Numbered from the stretch's first letter, positions 25,980-34,601 are shown. The stretch: 60,495 nucleotides of DNA from Thiopontia sp964415865 (GCA_964415865.1 CAYQBY010000006.1:1-60495); one strand, 5' to 3'. A program made the numbers and translations. Notes: a model not told the origin generated them from the sequence alone.

Positions 25980-26027
25980 AGATATATATCAAATAGAGTT
26001 TGAATCAACTATTTAGTGCTACAAACC

Positions 26028-27569
26028 CTAGTCAGCCAGATATTGCCTATTAAGCTGATTGTCTCCCTTCAGGGCTGCCATGGCCTGCTCTCGCTCCTCC
26101 CCATAGAGCCTTCCCAGCAGGTGTTCTGCCTCTTTGGTATTTATGGTGCCATCAAGCATTCCATGATCGGCTATCAATACTATTAGAGCTTTTCTATTAG
26201 CTGAGCGCTCAAACAGCGACACCATTGATGGTACACCCATTGGCATCCCCAGATAATTTCTTGTCTGCCCGTTCTCTCCCATAAGCGCCCTGAGTGTGCT
26301 GTAACGATCCATACCAACCATATCTCCCAACAAGGCTGTTGCAGCCTCAACTCCCAATCTGTTTTCAATAAGGCCGCGATCAACCATAAATCCAATCAGC
26401 TCATTCCTGTAAGCCGCCTTATTCATCAATTGCACTGCTCCTTGGGCAGTAACTGGAGATGTGATGTAACTTTTCCCCAGCTCGTTATTTCCCAACAGGG
26501 AGATAACGGCATCGTGTCTATCTGCGCGGGTGGTTCCCTCCAGCAGAGTAATAGCATCAGCTACAGAGATACCATCAATAATGACCCCTTGGTCCGCCAT
26601 CAATCCAATCATCTCATCACGGTATGCTATCTCACCAAGAAGCGCGTAAATCTCGTTTACATCGAGAGGCGCTTGCAGATACTCTCTCTGCTGTTGATTG
26701 AATCCCAGTAGTGATTTCAGGGTCTCGAAACGGTCTGTATGCTCAACTCCCTCCAGCATCTTTGTTGTCTCAACAGCTGTTAATTTGTTGGCAAAAACCC
26801 CTCTATCTGAGAAATAGTTAATCAGTTCAGACCTCAGTGCCACACTCTCAAGCAGACGCTCTACCTCGGCAAAGCCAAGAGGAAGATTCAGATAATCCCG
26901 CTTCTGCTGATTGGAGCCCAACAGCGCCTTGACAGAATCATGACGATCCATGCCGCTCTGGACCCGCATCATCTTCTCTGCACCATCGACAGAAAAATCT
27001 CCCACAAGAATTGCTCTATCTGCCATATAGCGAATCATGCCTGCACGATTTGCACTTCTGGAGAGTAATACATCTACCTGATCAACTCCCAGGGTGGATG
27101 CTGCATAGCTTTTTTCCCCCCGATTGGAACCCAGAAGCGCCTTTAGAGAACGATCATAATCATCTGCACCCATCTCACCAATCAGTGACTGCATCTCTGC
27201 CACACTGAAGTTTCCTGCAGGAATCTCAGAATCAGCCATATGGGCAAGCAGATCACTACGCTGTTCGCCAACATTCTCCAGAATCGCACTGATCTGCTGT
27301 ACATTCAGGAAACCAGGGAACATGCTTCTTTTATAGCGGTTGGCTCCCAACAGTGATTTTGCGGCATAGTATCTATCAGTCCCTGTTAGCCCCTGTAATA
27401 GCTCAATACCTTTTTTAGCAGAAAACTGTCGCCCCTCCCAGCCAGTGTCCGCCATCTTGGTAATAGCTACTCTTTTGTCATAGCCACTCTTCCCCTGCAG
27501 TTCGGTTGCAGAATCTGCAACTGCAACAACTGAAAAAGCCAACAATGTTAACGAGATAATTTTAATCAC
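26028..27569 (-). CDS. Exported protein with seven 71-residue tandem repeats, unknown function
   Basis: 513 residues from a GTG at 27569, with GGGAG seven bases upstream. A signal peptide covers about residues 1-20. The remainder is a tandem repeat: unit 1 at 36-107 (72 residues), units 2-6 at 108, 179, 250, 321 and 392 (exactly 71 residues each, no indels), and a truncated unit 7 at 463-513 ending in NRQYLAD. Each unit carries a MADRG-like start, an SV-EA-LLG stretch, a DR, a K-LLG-N core, then Y, a PL-V segment and a terminal R-EL. The pattern predicts an all-helical solenoid. I do not recognise the family. It is probably periplasmic. Confidence 0.85.
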   Translation of the reverse strand: MIKIISLTLLAFSVVAVADSATELQGKSGYDKRVAITKMADTGWEGRQFSAKKGIELLQGLTGTDRYYAAKSLLGANRYKRSMFPGFLNVQQISAILENVGEQRSDLLAHMADSEIPAGNFSVAEMQSLIGEMGADDYDRSLKALLGSNRGEKSYAASTLGVDQVDVLLSRSANRAGMIRYMADRAILVGDFSVDGAEKMMRVQSGMDRHDSVKALLGSNQQKRDYLNLPLGFAEVERLLESVALRSELINYFSDRGVFANKLTAVETTKMLEGVEHTDRFETLKSLLGFNQQQREYLQAPLDVNEIYALLGEIAYRDEMIGLMADQGVIIDGISVADAITLLEGTTRADRHDAVISLLGNNELGKSYITSPVTAQGAVQLMNKAAYRNELIGFMVDRGLIENRLGVEAATALLGDMVGMDRYSTLRALMGENGQTRNYLGMPMGVPSMVSLFERSANRKALIVLIADHGMLDGTINTKEAEHLLGRLYGEEREQAMAALKGDNQLNRQYLAD

Positions 27570-27710
27570 AGGAAACTCCCTTGTTTCTTTGAGTTATCTT
27601 TTTGGTTTGTCATGTATCCAATAGTCTAGTCCAAGACCCCGTGGAGCACCAGACCATCACACAGTTCCGATATCATAACCCCAATGTAGACACACCTAAA
27701 CACACAATGG

Positions 27711-27735
27711 AATTAAGTTTTACTTAATTGTTTTT
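27711..27735. other. Inverted repeat with T-tract between the repeat-protein gene and the XRE gene
   Basis: AATTAAG-TTTTA-CTTAATT followed by GTTTTT, in a 228-bp gap between divergent genes. It lies about 60-90 bp before the XRE-type regulator start, so it could be an operator for it as well as a weak hairpin. TTGTCA at 27738 is a possible -35, without a convincing -10. Confidence 0.35.
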
Positions 27736-27797
27736 ACTTGTCATTACACATAAAGTGCCTACATCCTACATATACGGGGAAAGGGGACCTTGCAGTA

Positions 27798-28133
27798 ATG
27801 GATGACCAGAAGATAGTGTTCGGCGATCGTCTTAAACAGGCCAGACAGCAGTTAAGGCTCTCCCAGAAACAGTTGGGGCTGGAGATTGGCATTGACCCGG
27901 CAACCGCCAGCCCGCGTATCAACCAATACGAAAACAACCGTCATCGCCCTAGCGACCAGACAATTGCAAAGCTATCTGCGGTTCTCAAGGTACCCGTTGC
28001 TTTCTTCTATGCGGAGGATAACGATCTTGCCCAGCTTATTCTTCTCTGTGTACAGCTCGACAAGAAGCAGCAAAAGGTGCTTGCTCGTTATATTGAAGAG
28101 AAATACAACATCAAGTGCTGCATAACGGTTTGA
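27798..28133 (+). CDS. XRE-family helix-turn-helix regulator
   Basis: 111 residues from ATG 27798. A cro/CI-type HTH covers about residues 8-65: FGDRLKQARQQLRLSQKQLG, then RINQYENNRHRPSDQTIAKL. It ends in a short helical tail with two cysteines (KCC). The ribosome-binding site AAAGGGGA is 10 bases upstream. There is no attached sensor domain. Divergent from the repeat-protein gene, followed by the ArsR-type gene; targets unknown. Confidence 0.85.
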   Translation: MDDQKIVFGDRLKQARQQLRLSQKQLGLEIGIDPATASPRINQYENNRHRPSDQTIAKLSAVLKVPVAFFYAEDNDLAQLILLCVQLDKKQQKVLARYIEEKYNIKCCITV

Positions 28134-28148
28134 TGACAGGCCATAGTA

Positions 28149-28177
28149 TTGCGCACAGTCCAGTAATTCGATATAGT
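28149..28177 (+). promoter_or_regulatory. Promoter of the ArsR-type gene
   Basis: TTGCGC (28149-28154), 17-base spacer, TATAGT (28172-28177). Predicted start near 28184, giving a 25-base leader with a strong GGAGGAGG. The spacer and -10 overlap the palindrome at 28160-28183. Confidence 0.55.
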
Positions 28178-28183
28178 TACTGG
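28160..28183. promoter_or_regulatory. Palindromic operator candidate of the ArsR-type regulator
   Basis: CCAGTAA - ten bases - TTACTGG, a perfect inverted repeat over the -10 region, the expected place for an autorepressor. The nonamer AGTTACTGG recurs just after the gene near 28570, a possible second half-site. Confidence 0.6.
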
Positions 28184-28208
28184 TGATTTCATTATGGAGG
28201 AGGAACTA

Positions 28209-28553
28209 ATGGAAAAGGAATTTGAGTTACCACATGATCAGGGTGAGATCCGGCAGATCTCATCTGCGCTGCAGGCAATAAGCCACCCCACACGACTAAA
28301 AATTCTCTGTTTTCTTGGGGATCAGGAGAAGATCGTCAATGAGATCCTGGAACATGCCGGCAGCACCCAGAGCAACATATCTCAGCATCTGGATGTGTTG
28401 CGGAAAGCAGGAGTCATTCAATCAAGACGCGTCCACAACAAAGTCTACTGCTCAGTCCAAACCGAGGATATGCAGCCGTTGATTGTTAAGATCAAGGAGC
28501 TGTTCTGTTCGCATAACACGGCTGAACAGAATGTCTTTAACCTGATTCAGTAA
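28209..28553 (+). CDS. ArsR-family winged-helix repressor
   Basis: 114 residues. I chose ATG 28209 because GGAGGAGG lies five bases upstream; the ATG at 28194 would be inside the leader. Winged-helix HTH: AISHPTRLKILCFLGD, GSTQSNISQHLDVLRKAGVI, then RRVHNKVYCSV. Cysteines occur in helix 3, the wing and near the C-terminus (ELFCSH), so metal, arsenic or sulfane-sulfur sensing is possible. No transporter or oxidoreductase gene is adjacent on the same strand, so the regulated pathway lies elsewhere. Confidence 0.9.
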   Translation: MEKEFELPHDQGEIRQISSALQAISHPTRLKILCFLGDQEKIVNEILEHAGSTQSNISQHLDVLRKAGVIQSRRVHNKVYCSVQTEDMQPLIVKIKELFCSHNTAEQNVFNLIQ

Positions 28554-28598
28554 AAACTATAATGTATGACAGTTACTGGATAACTTACCCGTAGCCCT

Positions 28599-29204
28599 CT
28601 AGCGTTTCTGCCACTCCCCGAGGAAAAAATTCCTTAACCATACACCCAGCTCTCCAAGTAGCCCTGATGTGGGGGTGACAGCTGGCTGCTGCTCAAACTG
28701 GGGCTGTTCGGCCCTCTGCTGACGATAGGCCCTCCAACCCTGATCAGCCACCTCGGTAACTGGAACCGCCTCCTCCACCGATTCCTCATCACCTGCCCAA
28801 GGCGTTTCCTGGGGCTGCGGCGCTACTGGTCTGTTCTGTGGTTGTGTAGAGCCCTGCACGGTCTGATACTCCAATAGACGCAATAGTCTACGATTATCCT
28901 CCCGTATATCATCAAGCTCAGATTTCAGATCATGGATCATCCCCCTAAGATCGGTCAGCTCTCTAGCGGTAACATAGGGGTCGCCTCCTGATGATGGGCT
29001 TGAGGGAATATCCTCTGGCTCAGCAAGAGTTGGAGAGTCGCTGAAGTTTATATCGTCAAATACACGCAGGAGTTCGGAGGTCTCTACTCGCCGTTTCCCA
29101 TCCTTTCCCACTATGTAGGCCAGATCACCTCGGCTAAACATGCGGTAGATGCTGGAGCGACTTTTACCAGTTAACTCGCAAACTTCCTTAATATTATGAA
29201 GCAT
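28599..29204 (-). CDS. Excisionase/MerR-type HTH protein with coiled coil and proline/glutamine-rich linker
   Basis: 201 residues; ATG 29204 is preceded by AGGAATACAGG. The N-terminal HTH (about 1-52) is of the single-helix DNA-binding type: IKEVCELTGKSRSSIYRMF and GDLAYIVGKDGKRRVETSEL. Then an acidic linker, a coiled coil at about 80-112 (LTDLRGMIHDLKSELDDIRE), a Pro/Gln-rich stretch, and an amphipathic C-terminal helix (LGELGVWLRNFFLGEWQKR). The layout resembles plasmid or phage accessory DNA-binding proteins. No membership in a named family is claimed. Confidence 0.72.
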   Translation of the reverse strand: MLHNIKEVCELTGKSRSSIYRMFSRGDLAYIVGKDGKRRVETSELLRVFDDINFSDSPTLAEPEDIPSSPSSGGDPYVTARELTDLRGMIHDLKSELDDIREDNRRLLRLLEYQTVQGSTQPQNRPVAPQPQETPWAGDEESVEEAVPVTEVADQGWRAYRQQRAEQPQFEQQPAVTPTSGLLGELGVWLRNFFLGEWQKR

Positions 29205-29287
29205 CCTGTATTCCTGCCTGCTCAATAAGATGAGTCACATGATACACTCTGAGACAATTATTGTCCTCTCCATATCACTATTTATTC

Positions 29288-29878
29288 TCAGGCACGAATT
29301 ACTGCGTCAGAATATAAGTCACGAATCTCACTCGGCATTGAAACGCCTCCTGTGTCGCCAGTAATCACCGTATCTAATTGATTTCCAAAAGCCTGTCTCA
29401 CTGAGACGCTATTTCGACACACTGGGTGTCCGCTATAGTTTGCGCTGGTAGAGACTAGTGCAGAGTTGACACTGTTACATAGTTGCACCACTGGATCGAA
29501 GTCTGTAATTCTCACCGCCACACCCCGATGGTCTCCTCTTATCCACCATGGTGTCTCCTCTGACACAGGAACAATCCAGGTAATCGGCCTCTTCCCTGAT
29601 GACCTAAGTTTTTTCCAATCCGACTCTTTTCTTAATGAGACAAATGGAGTCAGCTGGTCTCTGCATGATGCTATGAGGATCAATCCCTTTGATGGATTGC
29701 GCTGCTTTATCGTTAACAGATCAGATACAGCATCCAGGTTCCATGGATCACACCCCAGTCCGTAGACTGACTCGGTTGGATAGGCGAACACTCCTCCCGC
29801 ATAAAACAGATGTGAGAACTGTCGTAATTTCCATGGAGAGTAGTGGAGGCCAGACATAACAGCACTACACGATAACAT
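29288..29878 (-). CDS. tsaC: Threonylcarbamoyl-AMP synthase TsaC
   Basis: Sua5/YciO/YrdC-fold enzyme making threonylcarbamoyl-AMP from threonine, bicarbonate and ATP for tRNA t6A. FAYPTESVYGLGCDPWN and KQRNPSKGLILIA carry the substrate-binding residues, LVSTSANYSGHP the C-terminal motif. 196 residues from ATG 29878; ATG 29857 is an alternative that is closer to E. coli TsaC (190). It occupies the place where pilMNOP usually precede pilQ, but on the opposite strand. Confidence 0.94.
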   Translation of the reverse strand: MLSCSAVMSGLHYSPWKLRQFSHLFYAGGVFAYPTESVYGLGCDPWNLDAVSDLLTIKQRNPSKGLILIASCRDQLTPFVSLRKESDWKKLRSSGKRPITWIVPVSEETPWWIRGDHRGVAVRITDFDPVVQLCNSVNSALVSTSANYSGHPVCRNSVSVRQAFGNQLDTVITGDTGGVSMPSEIRDLYSDAVIRA

Positions 29879-29908
29879 CCACCGTTAACCCAATCCATTC
29901 CAATCGCA

Positions 29909-29914
29909 TATACT
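29909..29914 (+). promoter_or_regulatory. Candidate -10 of pilQ
   Basis: TATACT nine bases before the ATG at 29924. No good -35 and no ribosome-binding site at that ATG. The alternative start at 29990 has GAGGAG six bases upstream, so a leader of about 70 bases is also possible. Confidence 0.35.
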
Positions 29915-29923
29915 CTTCTTTCT

Positions 29924-31459
29924 ATGTCAGTTATATTTTTTTCACTATTCAGATCAGAGTATCGAAACATTGCCGGAAGAGGAGCATTCATGCTTCTCTT
30001 CATTATGTTATCCAGCACCTGCGTAGTAGCTGAATCAGGCAGTGTAACCCTCCAGCAGATACTACTTACTGATCCGTCCACTATTGAGAAAAGTGCCGAA
30101 ACACCAAACAGGGATCATGTTGCTACCATACTGTTCCGATTTAATCAGGTTGCCCCACCTCCACGAATCTTCTCGGCTCACAACCCCGAGCTACTGGTGA
30201 TCGATTTCCCTGGTATTCGCTCTGAGGTTGGTTCTCTGCCAGAGGCACTGCCACAACCTCTACAAAAAATTCAGTTGGCCACCAACAGTGAAAAAACCAG
30301 GGTCGTGCTACCTACACCAACCCCTCTCTTCTACAGTATGCAGTATGAGGCTCATACGCTACGGCTCTCGCTGTATAAACAGAAGAGCTCCACTACCACA
30401 CCAAAACCAGACAAAAATAAGAGTGCCGCCCCAGTTATCAGTAAACCCAAGCCCCCACGTAAACCACCAGCTGCAAGGTTGAAAACCGAGATTATCCATC
30501 TGCACTACTCACGAGCAGCTGATCTGAAAAAAACCCTGGAGAGCGGACAACAAAATCCTCTACTCTCCAAGGATGGTGTGCTTGGCGTTGATGAGCGGAC
30601 AAACTCACTGCTAATTAGGGACAATAGTGAAAATCTGAGACAAATTCGTAAACTTATCAAAAAGCTCGACACCCCATCCAAACAGGTATTGATTGAGTCA
30701 CGAATTGTCATTGCTGCTAATGATTTCAGCCACGAACTGGGGGCACGTCTGGGACTGACTCATCTTGAGTCTGCCCAAAATCAATGGGGATTTTCATTAT
30801 CAGGCAGTAGCGCGGCTGCCGACAGTGCTCTCTCAGGCACAACCCCTGGCGTAACAGGGGACACCAGTCGACTTGCTGTTAATCTACCTGCAACCAACCC
30901 AACCGGTCGGATTGGCCTGACCCTGGCAAAACTGGCAACAGGTAGCCTGATTGATCTGGAGCTCTCTGCCGCACAGATAGAGGGGAAAACAGAGATTATC
31001 GCCAGCCCACGTATCATAACCTCTGACGGATATGAGGCCACCATCCAGCAAGGCGTACAGATTCCATACCGTTCAGATACCCTGAGTGGAGGCACCGATA
31101 TCAGCTTCAAGGATGCGGTCATGGAGCTGCGGGTTACCCCGCAAATCACTCCAGACCACCGAATTATCCTTACGCTATTGGTTAAAAAAGATGCAGTTGG
31201 TGCTATCCTCTGCAGCGGATGTGAGCCCAGTGTCGATACCCGAGAGGTCAGAACACGGGTAATGATGGAGAATGGTGAGACCCTGGTTATTGGTGGCATC
31301 TATGAAGAGAGGCAGTCCCGTACTGAAAATCGGGTCCCTTTTCTTGCTGATATCCCAATACTCGGCCCCCTATTTCAGAGCAAAAGTAAAACTGATGGTA
31401 AAGATGAGCTCCTGATTTTTATCACCCCTTCCATACTTCCTGATCAAAACAGTGATTAA
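29924..31459 (+). CDS. pilQ: Short PilQ/HofQ-type secretin
   Basis: Outer-membrane secretin for type IV pili or DNA uptake. Up to 511 residues, much shorter than usual PilQ (~700). Order: signal region, one AMIN domain (about 65-160), a basic Pro/Lys linker (about 160-190), one secretin N domain (IIHLHYSRAADLKKTL, then LKKLDTPSKQVLIESRIV), and the secretin core (VMELRVTPQITPDH and VPFLADIPILGPLF). The pilMNOP genes are not upstream, but aroK-aroB follow as usual. The start may instead be ATG 29990, which has a good ribosome-binding site. A Cys pair (ILCSGCEP) lies in the core. Confidence 0.88.
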   Translation: MSVIFFSLFRSEYRNIAGRGAFMLLFIMLSSTCVVAESGSVTLQQILLTDPSTIEKSAETPNRDHVATILFRFNQVAPPPRIFSAHNPELLVIDFPGIRSEVGSLPEALPQPLQKIQLATNSEKTRVVLPTPTPLFYSMQYEAHTLRLSLYKQKSSTTTPKPDKNKSAAPVISKPKPPRKPPAARLKTEIIHLHYSRAADLKKTLESGQQNPLLSKDGVLGVDERTNSLLIRDNSENLRQIRKLIKKLDTPSKQVLIESRIVIAANDFSHELGARLGLTHLESAQNQWGFSLSGSSAAADSALSGTTPGVTGDTSRLAVNLPATNPTGRIGLTLAKLATGSLIDLELSAAQIEGKTEIIASPRIITSDGYEATIQQGVQIPYRSDTLSGGTDISFKDAVMELRVTPQITPDHRIILTLLVKKDAVGAILCSGCEPSVDTREVRTRVMMENGETLVIGGIYEERQSRTENRVPFLADIPILGPLFQSKSKTDGKDELLIFITPSILPDQNSD

Positions 31460-31482
31460 CAGAACAATATAGAGCCAAAATT

Positions 31483-32004
31483 TTGAGTCGAACAACAAAA
31501 AATATCTTTCTGGTCGGGTTGATGGGGGCTGGCAAAACCACCATTGGTAAACGTCTGGCTGAATCCATGGGCAAACAGTTTATCGATAGTGATCATGAGA
31601 TAGAGAAACGTACCGGTGTCAATATCCCAACAATCTTTGACATAGAGGGAGAAGAGGGATTTCGTAATCGTGAAAGTACTATTCTCGATGAGTTGACCCA
31701 GAAAAAAGGGGTTATTCTGGCAACGGGTGGTGGAGCTGTTTTGCGCCCTGAAAATCGCAAATATCTGGCTGCTCGTGGCATGGTGATATATCTGAGTGCT
31801 TCTGTGGAACAACTTTATAAACGAACCCGAATGGATCGTAACCGACCACTCTTGCAAACCGGCAATCCAAAAAAGAAGTTGCAGTCTCTATTTGAGGAGC
31901 GTGATCCACTCTACCGTGAGATTGCGGACCTCGTTGCAGAGACCGATGATCGCTCCATACAGCAGGCCCTGCCTGCACTAATTGAGAAAATCGAAAATTT
32001 ATGA
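31483..32004 (+). CDS. aroK: Shikimate kinase
   Basis: Phosphorylates shikimate in aromatic amino acid synthesis. 173 residues from a TTG at 31483. GLMGAGKTTIGKRLA is the Walker A motif, FIDSDHEIEKRTG binds shikimate, and ATGGGAVLRPENR is the glycine-rich motif; the lid arginine lies in RNRPLL. Overlaps aroB by four bases (ATGA). Conserved pilQ-aroK-aroB order. Confidence 0.96.
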   Translation: MSRTTKNIFLVGLMGAGKTTIGKRLAESMGKQFIDSDHEIEKRTGVNIPTIFDIEGEEGFRNRESTILDELTQKKGVILATGGGAVLRPENRKYLAARGMVIYLSASVEQLYKRTRMDRNRPLLQTGNPKKKLQSLFEERDPLYREIADLVAETDDRSIQQALPALIEKIENL

Positions 32005-33086
32005 GCATGCTTGAAGTTGAATTAGGGGCAAGAAGCTACCCCATACATATTGGTCCTGATCTGCTTGGAGACCCGCAACTGGTTGCACCATATATAACCG
32101 GAACCCAGGTGATGATTGTCACCAATGAGACCGTTGCCCCTCTCTATCTGCAGAAAACCAGTGAGGCCTTCTCAGCTTTTCAGGTTGAAAATGTCATTCT
32201 TCCCGATGGGGAACAATATAAAAATCTGGAGGTATGGAATACCATTTTTGATGCGTTGCTTGGCGCACACTTTGACCGTAAGTGCACTCTGGTTGCACTT
32301 GGAGGCGGAGTTGTAGGAGACATCACCGGCTATGCTGCTGCCAGCTATCAACGTGGCGTCAACTTCATTCAGATACCCACCACACTGCTGGCACAAGTAG
32401 ATTCATCGGTAGGGGGAAAGACCGGGGTTAACCATCCTATGGGGAAAAATATGGTCGGAGCATTCCACCAGCCTCAGTGTGTGATTGCCGATACTAACAC
32501 TCTAAACACTCTGGATGACCGCCAACTCAGTGCAGGCATCGCTGAAATCATCAAGTATGGGCTGATCCGTGATCTGGAGTTCTTTCAGTGGCTGGAACAG
32601 AATATGGGAAAACTGCTCAACAGAAACCCTGAAGCTCTGGGATATGCAATTCAACGCTCTTGCGAAAACAAGGCTGAGATCGTTGCTGCCGATGAGCTAG
32701 AGTCCGGACAACGTGCCCTGTTAAATTCCGGACACACTTTTGGTCACGCCATTGAGGCCGGCATGGGGTACGGAGCATGGCTGCACGGCGAGGCTATTGC
32801 AGCCGGCATGGTAATGGCCGCAGATCTATCGGTGCGCATGGGATGGCTGGATGAAGAGGATCTTGCACGCCTGCGTAAACTCATCCATCAGGCCAAACTG
32901 CCAGACCAGGGCCCTGCAGAGCTAACCACTGCACGCTACCTCGAATTGATGGCTGTAGATAAAAAGGCAGAGGCTGGAAAAATTCGCCTGGTTCTGCAGA
33001 AAAGTATTGGTCAGGCAGTCATTACTGAGCAGTTTTCGCAAGAAGATCTACTTGCAACCCTCGAGCAGTGTAGCTCCACTCACTAG
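32001..33086 (+). CDS. aroB: 3-dehydroquinate synthase
   Basis: NAD- and zinc-dependent cyclisation of DAHP to 3-dehydroquinate. 361 residues. ALGGGVVGDITGYAAASYQRG, DSSVGGKTGVNHPMGKNMVG and the metal-ligand segment LLNSGHTFGHAIE are all present, as is HGEAIAAGM. Start coupled to the aroK stop. Confidence 0.97.
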   Translation: MSMLEVELGARSYPIHIGPDLLGDPQLVAPYITGTQVMIVTNETVAPLYLQKTSEAFSAFQVENVILPDGEQYKNLEVWNTIFDALLGAHFDRKCTLVALGGGVVGDITGYAAASYQRGVNFIQIPTTLLAQVDSSVGGKTGVNHPMGKNMVGAFHQPQCVIADTNTLNTLDDRQLSAGIAEIIKYGLIRDLEFFQWLEQNMGKLLNRNPEALGYAIQRSCENKAEIVAADELESGQRALLNSGHTFGHAIEAGMGYGAWLHGEAIAAGMVMAADLSVRMGWLDEEDLARLRKLIHQAKLPDQGPAELTTARYLELMAVDKKAEAGKIRLVLQKSIGQAVITEQFSQEDLLATLEQCSSTH

Positions 33087-33097
33087 CATTTCAGTAC

Positions 33098-34261
33098 ATG
33101 GCTGACCCCTGTAATCTTGCTTCCTATGCTGCTCATGACAGCTCCACCAAGGGTAGGGCACACACTGAAGAGGGGCCGGAATACAGAAGCGCATTCCAAC
33201 GAGATCGTGATCGTATTGTTCACTCCACCGCCTTTCGCCGGCTAGAGTACAAAACCCAGGTATTTGTTAATCATGAGGGAGACCTATACAGAACTCGGCT
33301 AACTCACAGTATTGAAGTGGCACAAATTAGCCGCTCTATTGCAAGAACACTACGCCTAAACGAAGATCTGACTGAAGCTATCGCACTGGCGCATGATCTT
33401 GGCCACACCCCTTTTGGTCATGCCGGACAGGATGTGCTCAATAGCTGTATGTCTCCATACGGAGGATTCGAACATAATTTTCAGTCTCTTCGTGTAGTAG
33501 ACCACCTGGAGGAAAAATATGCCCAATTCTCCGGTCTTAACCTCACCTTCGAGTCACGTGAGGGCATACTAAAACACTGCAGCCTCCCCAATGCAGAGAA
33601 GATTGGTGATGTTGGTGAACGTTTTCTAAACCATACACAGCCGAGCCTGGAGGCTCAGCTAGTCAACCTGGCTGATCAGATCGCCTATAATAATCATGAT
33701 GTTGATGATGGTCTCCGTGCCGGTCTTTTAACTATTGATCAGTTAAAAGAGGTGGAACTGTTTCGGGAGCAGTATGAGTCCGTTATTCAGCAATACCCCG
33801 CACTCAACCAGAGGCGAACAATTCACGAGGTGGTACGCCGCATGATTAACAGACTGGTAATTGACCTGATCGAAACCAGCCAAAACAATATATCCAGAGC
33901 AGCCCCCAATAATATTGAGGATGTTCGTCATCAGCCGTCACCACTAATTCAATTTAGTACGCCACAGACCAGTCTCAACCATGAACTGAAACAGTTTCTT
34001 CGGGAAAATCTCTATCGCCATTATCGGGTAATGCGCATGAGCGCAAAAGCAGAAAGAATTCTGACAGAACTGTTTCAGGCATTTATGGAAGAGCCACGTC
34101 TGCTTCCTGATGAGCCCTATAGGCTAATTGATGGAGACACCCCAGAGGCACGCAAACAGAACAGCGGACGTGTCGTAGCTGATTATATTGCAGGAATGAC
34201 AGACCGTTACGCACTATCCGAGCACCAACGACTATTCAGCCCCCCAACTCCAACTGTCTGA
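33098..34261 (+). CDS. dgt: dGTP triphosphohydrolase-like protein (HD superfamily)
   Basis: 387 residues, deoxyguanosinetriphosphate triphosphohydrolase-like type. YRSAFQRDRDRIVHSTAFRRLEYKTQV at the N-terminus, HSIEVAQISRSIAR, and the HD motif ALAHDLGHTPFGHAG; NLADQIAYNNHDVDDG supplies the remaining metal ligand. Removes triphosphate from dNTPs, contributing to pool balance. It follows aroB by 11 bp, probably in the same transcript. The ATG has no clear ribosome-binding site. Confidence 0.95.
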   Translation: MADPCNLASYAAHDSSTKGRAHTEEGPEYRSAFQRDRDRIVHSTAFRRLEYKTQVFVNHEGDLYRTRLTHSIEVAQISRSIARTLRLNEDLTEAIALAHDLGHTPFGHAGQDVLNSCMSPYGGFEHNFQSLRVVDHLEEKYAQFSGLNLTFESREGILKHCSLPNAEKIGDVGERFLNHTQPSLEAQLVNLADQIAYNNHDVDDGLRAGLLTIDQLKEVELFREQYESVIQQYPALNQRRTIHEVVRRMINRLVIDLIETSQNNISRAAPNNIEDVRHQPSPLIQFSTPQTSLNHELKQFLRENLYRHYRVMRMSAKAERILTELFQAFMEEPRLLPDEPYRLIDGDTPEARKQNSGRVVADYIAGMTDRYALSEHQRLFSPPTPTV

Positions 34262-34268
34262 CCACACA

Positions 34269-34538
34269 ATGCGTATCTATATGCAGACCCCACCTCTTGA
34301 TGGAGCACCTCTCCGCTTCTATCAGATCCAGATTCAGGAAGACCTTATTGATGGCTGGACCCTGATCCGTGAATCAGGAGCACAGGGTGGGCGTAGCAAC
34401 TATAGAGAGGTCCACTATGAGTGTCGTGAGGATGCGGAATATGCGCTTCTCTCTCTGAGAGATCAACAACTCCAAAAAGGCTTCCAGATCACCTTTACAA
34501 CAGGAGCTCCAAATAGCTCCTCAGTTACTGATTTATAA
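34269..34538 (+). CDS. WGR-domain protein
   Basis: 89 residues that are nearly all one WGR-like domain: RFYQIQIQEDLIDGWTLIRE, then GAQGGRSNYREVHYECREDAEYAL. The central W-G-R is degenerate (GGRSN). WGR domains often bind nucleic acids and occur in PARPs and bacterial regulators; the role here is unknown. Starts 8 bp after dgt, so co-transcribed. Confidence 0.8.
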   Translation: MRIYMQTPPLDGAPLRFYQIQIQEDLIDGWTLIRESGAQGGRSNYREVHYECREDAEYALLSLRDQQLQKGFQITFTTGAPNSSSVTDL

Positions 34539-34571
34539 TAGTTATCGGTTACTACGCTCACCTTATATTAG

Positions 34572-34601
34572 TTGACACTCAAGTATTCTCTGGAATACAA
34601 T
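34572..34601 (+). promoter_or_regulatory. Sigma70 promoter of the RND efflux operon
   Basis: Perfect -35 TTGACA (34572-34577), 18-base spacer, TACAAT (34596-34601). Predicted start near 34608, leader of about 34 bases before the adaptor gene. Confidence 0.75.

Noticed and set aside
26028..27569. Regularly spaced repeats considered as a CRISPR-like or DNA repeat array
   Set aside because: Period is 213 bp at protein level, nucleotide identity between units is low, and the frame is continuous: a coding repeat.
27738..27772. Promoter TTGTCA plus TACATC/TACATA for the XRE gene
   Set aside because: Spacings of 16 or 23 and poor -10 matches; not strong enough to list as a promoter.
30781..31299. 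Open frame of 172 codons opposite pilQ
   Set aside because: Shadow of the secretin core; no family features and the plus strand is fully explained.
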